Below, in pieces: positions 62,169 through 64,000 of a DNA stretch of 64,000 bases. The position numbers and the translations under genes are program-made. The notes under the pieces were generated by a model, which did no database searches, was not told the origin of the DNA, and was given only the letters and a program-made list of their open reading frames with translations. Within the stretch, counting starts at the first letter, position 1. Each line of letters begins with the position of its first letter. The stretch comes from SZUA-444 sp965226565 (lineage in GTDB: Bacteria; Bacillota; Clostridia; Oscillospirales; Ruminococcaceae): contig CBDDDI010000004.1 of assembly GCA_965226565.1 (NCBI GenBank), forward strand, positions 682,001-746,000, read 5' to 3'.

Positions 62169-62190
62169 AAATTCAAAATATTTTGAATTT
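62169..62190. promoter_or_regulatory. 22-bp perfect palindrome, probable operator of the ABC exporter
   Basis: The half-site AAATTCAAAAT and its exact complement join without a spacer at 62169-62190, only 6 bases before the RBS of the exporter. The size and TTCAAA/TTTGAA form are usual for MarR-type regulators of drug exporters, which would block transcription here. The regulator gene is not in the window. Confidence 0.6.
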
Positions 62191-62239
62191 TGTGTTAAAA
62201 AAAATGATTTTCTAAATAACAAATTTATTCGTAAATTTA

Positions 62240-62277
62240 AAAATAAAAAATATATAATATTATATATTTTTTATTTT
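62240..62277. repeat. 38-bp perfect palindrome of only A and T
   Basis: The arms 62240-62258 and 62259-62277 are exact complements and contain no G or C. It lies upstream of the ABC exporter operon. It may form a hairpin or cruciform or simply be an intergenic AT tract. Confidence 0.5.
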
Positions 62278-62614
62278 ACATAAGAAACACAATATTTGAA
62301 AATATTAATTATAAATATGGGTTAAAAACATTTATAATATTGAATATTGTCTTAATAATATATTAAAAATTTACTACCATAAAATTTGCTATACAACTAA
62401 CATTATATTACTTTTTATTTTAAATTGCAATATCAAATTTATACCAAAACAATAAATTTTTTTAATCTGAATATGAAGTTGAATATTTTAAGAAAAAATA
62501 TTATAATAGAAAAATCGATTATTTAGATTATCACAAAATTTATAAACTAAATGGTTACTTTGTTTTTTATAGTGAAGTATAATAATAGATGAATTTTTAT
62601 TTTGGAGGATTATA
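62278..62614. other. AT-rich gap upstream of prmA
   Basis: No gene is seen. A TATAAT at 62578-62583 with TTACTT 17 bases upstream is a weak candidate promoter for prmA. A smaller palindrome AATATT-TGAA-AATATT occurs near 62291. Confidence 0.5.
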
Positions 62615-63586
62615 ATGAATTGGGCAGAAGTTAAAATTTATACTACAACAGAAGGTATAGAGGCTGTTAGTGGCAGTCTTATGAATCTTGGAATTAATGG
62701 TTTTGTTATTAAGGATTCAAAAGATTTTGAGGAGTTTTTAGAAAATAAAACAGGTAATTGGGATTATATAGATAATGATTTAATGGGATTAAAAGATTGT
62801 GAAACAACAGTTACAGTATATCTTGCTGAAAATGAGCAAGGCAGAAATACTCTTTTAAATATAAAAGAAGAGCTTAAGGCTATTAAACAAAGAGATTTAA
62901 ATGATGAATTTGGAAGACTTGATTTTGAAGTTTCAAATGTTAATGATGAAGATTGGGCTAATAATTGGAAAAAGTATTTTAAACCTTTAGAAATTGGTGA
63001 TAAACTTATTATTAAACCTAGTTGGGAAGAATGTGAAAACAAATCTGGCAAAAAAATTATTGAAATAGATCCTGCATCAAGTTTTGGAACTGGTCAACAT
63101 AATACTACACAGCTTTGTTTGGAACTTGTTGAAAAATATCTTGAAGATGGAGATAGAGTTTTAGATTTAGGTTGTGGAAGTGGAATTTTATCAATTGGTG
63201 CTGTTTTGCTTGGTGCAAAAGAAGCTGTTGCTGTTGATATTGAAGAACATTCAGCTAAAACTGCTAAAGAAAATGCTCTTAAGAATAATATAGATGAAAA
63301 TCAGTATACTGCTTATTGTGGTAATATTATTGAGGATGATTCTCTTGTATCAAAAATAGGTAATAATTTTAATATTATATGTGCTAATATTGTTGCTGAT
63401 GTCTTAATTGGCATGAGCAGTATTTTTAAAAGCTTTTTAAAAAATAATTCTATTCTTATTGTTTCAGGAATTATTTCTCAAAGATGTGATGAAGTTATTG
63501 ATGCTATTACAGAAAAAGGTTTTGAAGTTTTGCAACAACATGAAAAAGATGGTTGGGTTGCAGTTGCTTTAAAAGCAAAATTTTAA
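62615..63586 (+). CDS. prmA: ribosomal protein L11 methyltransferase
   Basis: PrmA trimethylates ribosomal protein L11. The 323-residue product has an N-terminal substrate-recognition domain (MNWAEVKIYTTTEGIEAVS onwards), the linker block EDWANNWKKYFKP typical of PrmA, and a SAM-binding domain with DPASSFGTGQHNTTQLCL, VLDLGCGSGILSIGA and NIVADVLIGM. An insertion of about 40 residues in the N-terminal domain is common in Clostridia. RBS TGGAGG. It stands alone; the usual downstream partner rsmE and the dnaK-dnaJ neighbours are absent. Confidence 0.95.
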   Translation: MNWAEVKIYTTTEGIEAVSGSLMNLGINGFVIKDSKDFEEFLENKTGNWDYIDNDLMGLKDCETTVTVYLAENEQGRNTLLNIKEELKAIKQRDLNDEFGRLDFEVSNVNDEDWANNWKKYFKPLEIGDKLIIKPSWEECENKSGKKIIEIDPASSFGTGQHNTTQLCLELVEKYLEDGDRVLDLGCGSGILSIGAVLLGAKEAVAVDIEEHSAKTAKENALKNNIDENQYTAYCGNIIEDDSLVSKIGNNFNIICANIVADVLIGMSSIFKSFLKNNSILIVSGIISQRCDEVIDAITEKGFEVLQQHEKDGWVAVALKAKF

Positions 63587-63624
63587 TAAATATAAAATAT
63601 TTATATAATAGGTTAAAAAAATTG

Positions 63625-63653
63625 TTGATAAATGACGTAAAAAATTGTATAAT
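63625..63653 (+). promoter_or_regulatory. sigma-A promoter of the parE-like gene
   Basis: TTGATA at 63625-63630 and TATAAT at 63648-63653 with a 17-base spacer; the leader is about 126 bases long. Confidence 0.75.
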
Positions 63654-63666
63654 AAAGCCAGTGTGG

Positions 63667-63702
63667 TTTATCTTTACTTTAATGTGTTAAAATAAAGATA
63701 AA
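63667..63702 (+). other. stem-loop in the 5' leader of the parE-like gene
   Basis: A 10-bp stem TTTATCTTTA/TAAAGATAAA (63667-63676 with 63693-63702), a single mismatch, then 5 more pairs around a TGTG loop. No T run follows, so it is a leader structure starting a few bases after the transcription start and not a terminator. Confidence 0.6.
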
Positions 63703-63785
63703 TATTATAGTAAATATTATATGCAAAATATATTTTGAAAAGATCTTGAATTATAAAAATTAGTAAAATATATAAAGGAGAGTTT

Positions 63786-64000
63786 ATGGCGAAAAAAACA
63801 TCTTACGGAAATGATGCTATTGTATCTTTAAAAGGTGCTGATAGAGTTAGAAAACGTCCAGCTGTTATATTTGGCTCTGATGGAATTGAAGGTTGTAAGC
63901 ATTCTGTATTTGAAATACTTTCTAATTCTATTGACGAAGCTAGAGATGGTCATGGAAATGAAATTTGTATTACAAAATATAAAGATAATATTTTTGAAAT
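63786..64000 (+). CDS. type IIA topoisomerase subunit B (ParE/GyrB), N-terminal fragment
   Basis: The first 71 residues are visible before the right edge. They form the start of the GHKL ATPase domain: KGADRVRKRPAVIFGSDGIEGCKHSVFEILSNSIDEARDGHGNEI, with the Asn-containing motif (EILSNSIDEA) that binds Mg-ATP. The SN-IDEA form and the short N-terminus suggest ParE (topoisomerase IV) or a second GyrB-like paralogue more than the classical GyrB, whose motif reads EVVDNSIDEA. A firm choice needs the rest of the gene. It has its own promoter and leader hairpin. parC would be expected immediately downstream, outside the window. Confidence 0.85.
   Translation, partial: MAKKTSYGNDAIVSLKGADRVRKRPAVIFGSDGIEGCKHSVFEILSNSIDEARDGHGNEICITKYKDNIFE

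Noticed and set aside
1..64000. CRISPR arrays, tRNA or rRNA genes, insertion sequences
   Set aside because: No regularly spaced direct repeats, tRNA cloverleaf, rRNA-like sequence or transposase was seen while reading the window.

Overview
The window is a 64-kb chromosomal segment of a very AT-rich, endospore-forming, low-GC Gram-positive bacterium, most likely in the Clostridia (an Oscillospiraceae/Ruminococcaceae-like lineage is my best guess from the class B sortases and SPOCS proteins, but I cannot fix the genus). Spore genes (ypeB, pdaA, a SPOCS-LysM protein, spoIVA, a possible gerQ), T-box leaders, strong AGGAGG ribosome sites and many intrinsic terminators all point that way. No rRNA, tRNA, insertion sequence or CRISPR array was seen. 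Most of the segment is conserved core genome; the only phage-like genes are at the left edge.

Layout. 1-1213: a leftward holin and GH25 lysozyme pair. 1355-4080: a CLC-type anion transporter convergent with ypeB. 4254-11480: a rightward operon of a NifS-like desulfurase, thiI, a CinA C-terminal protein, two class B sortases, a SpoIID/LytB-like protein and a zinc-ribbon protein. 11582-20710: a long run of a lipoprotein, an OmpR-type two-component system, yqhQ, prmC, recA, recX, rimO and pgsA. 20713-23894: a cysteine T-box controlling cysE, cysS and a lipoprotein cyclophilin. 24105-26763: murA, a YycJ-type hydrolase and rlmH. 26781-33632: a lipoprotein resembling SurA/PrsA chaperones, a TrkH/KtrB potassium channel subunit, a phenylalanine T-box with pheST, and ireB. 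33874-37861: pdaA, a large unknown exported protein and a GerQ-like protein. 37871-41915: ilvE and mtnN leftward, rnpB (type A RNase P RNA), htrA. 42094-52810: a HAD phosphatase and a maltodextrin operon (MalE, MalF, MalG, a lipoprotein amylase, MalQ, GlgP). 52936-58584: a small basic protein, a two-TM sensor-like protein, a YaiI/YqxD protein, the SPOCS-LysM and spoIVA pair, rubrerythrin. 58597-62190: a heterodimeric ABC exporter with a palindromic operator in its leader. 62615-64000: prmA and the 5' end of parE.

How parts work together. The maltodextrin block is a complete route: an anchored amylase cuts glucan outside, MalEFG imports maltodextrins (the ATPase must be elsewhere), and MalQ plus GlgP turn them into glucose and glucose-1-phosphate. 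The two T-box leaders have specifier codons (TGC, TTC) and acceptor-pairing bases (TGGA, TGGT) that match the genes they precede. The two ABC half-transporters show one canonical and one degenerate catalytic site, as in BmrCD/TM287-288 exporters.

I found no clearly new defence or biosynthetic system. The items most worth following are the tandem sortases with a shared C-terminal tail and a 245-residue charged cytoplasmic domain, the phenylalanine T-box with a non-standard bulge, the orphan consensus promoter after htrA, the 22-bp operator before the ABC exporter, and the unknown 694-residue exported protein.
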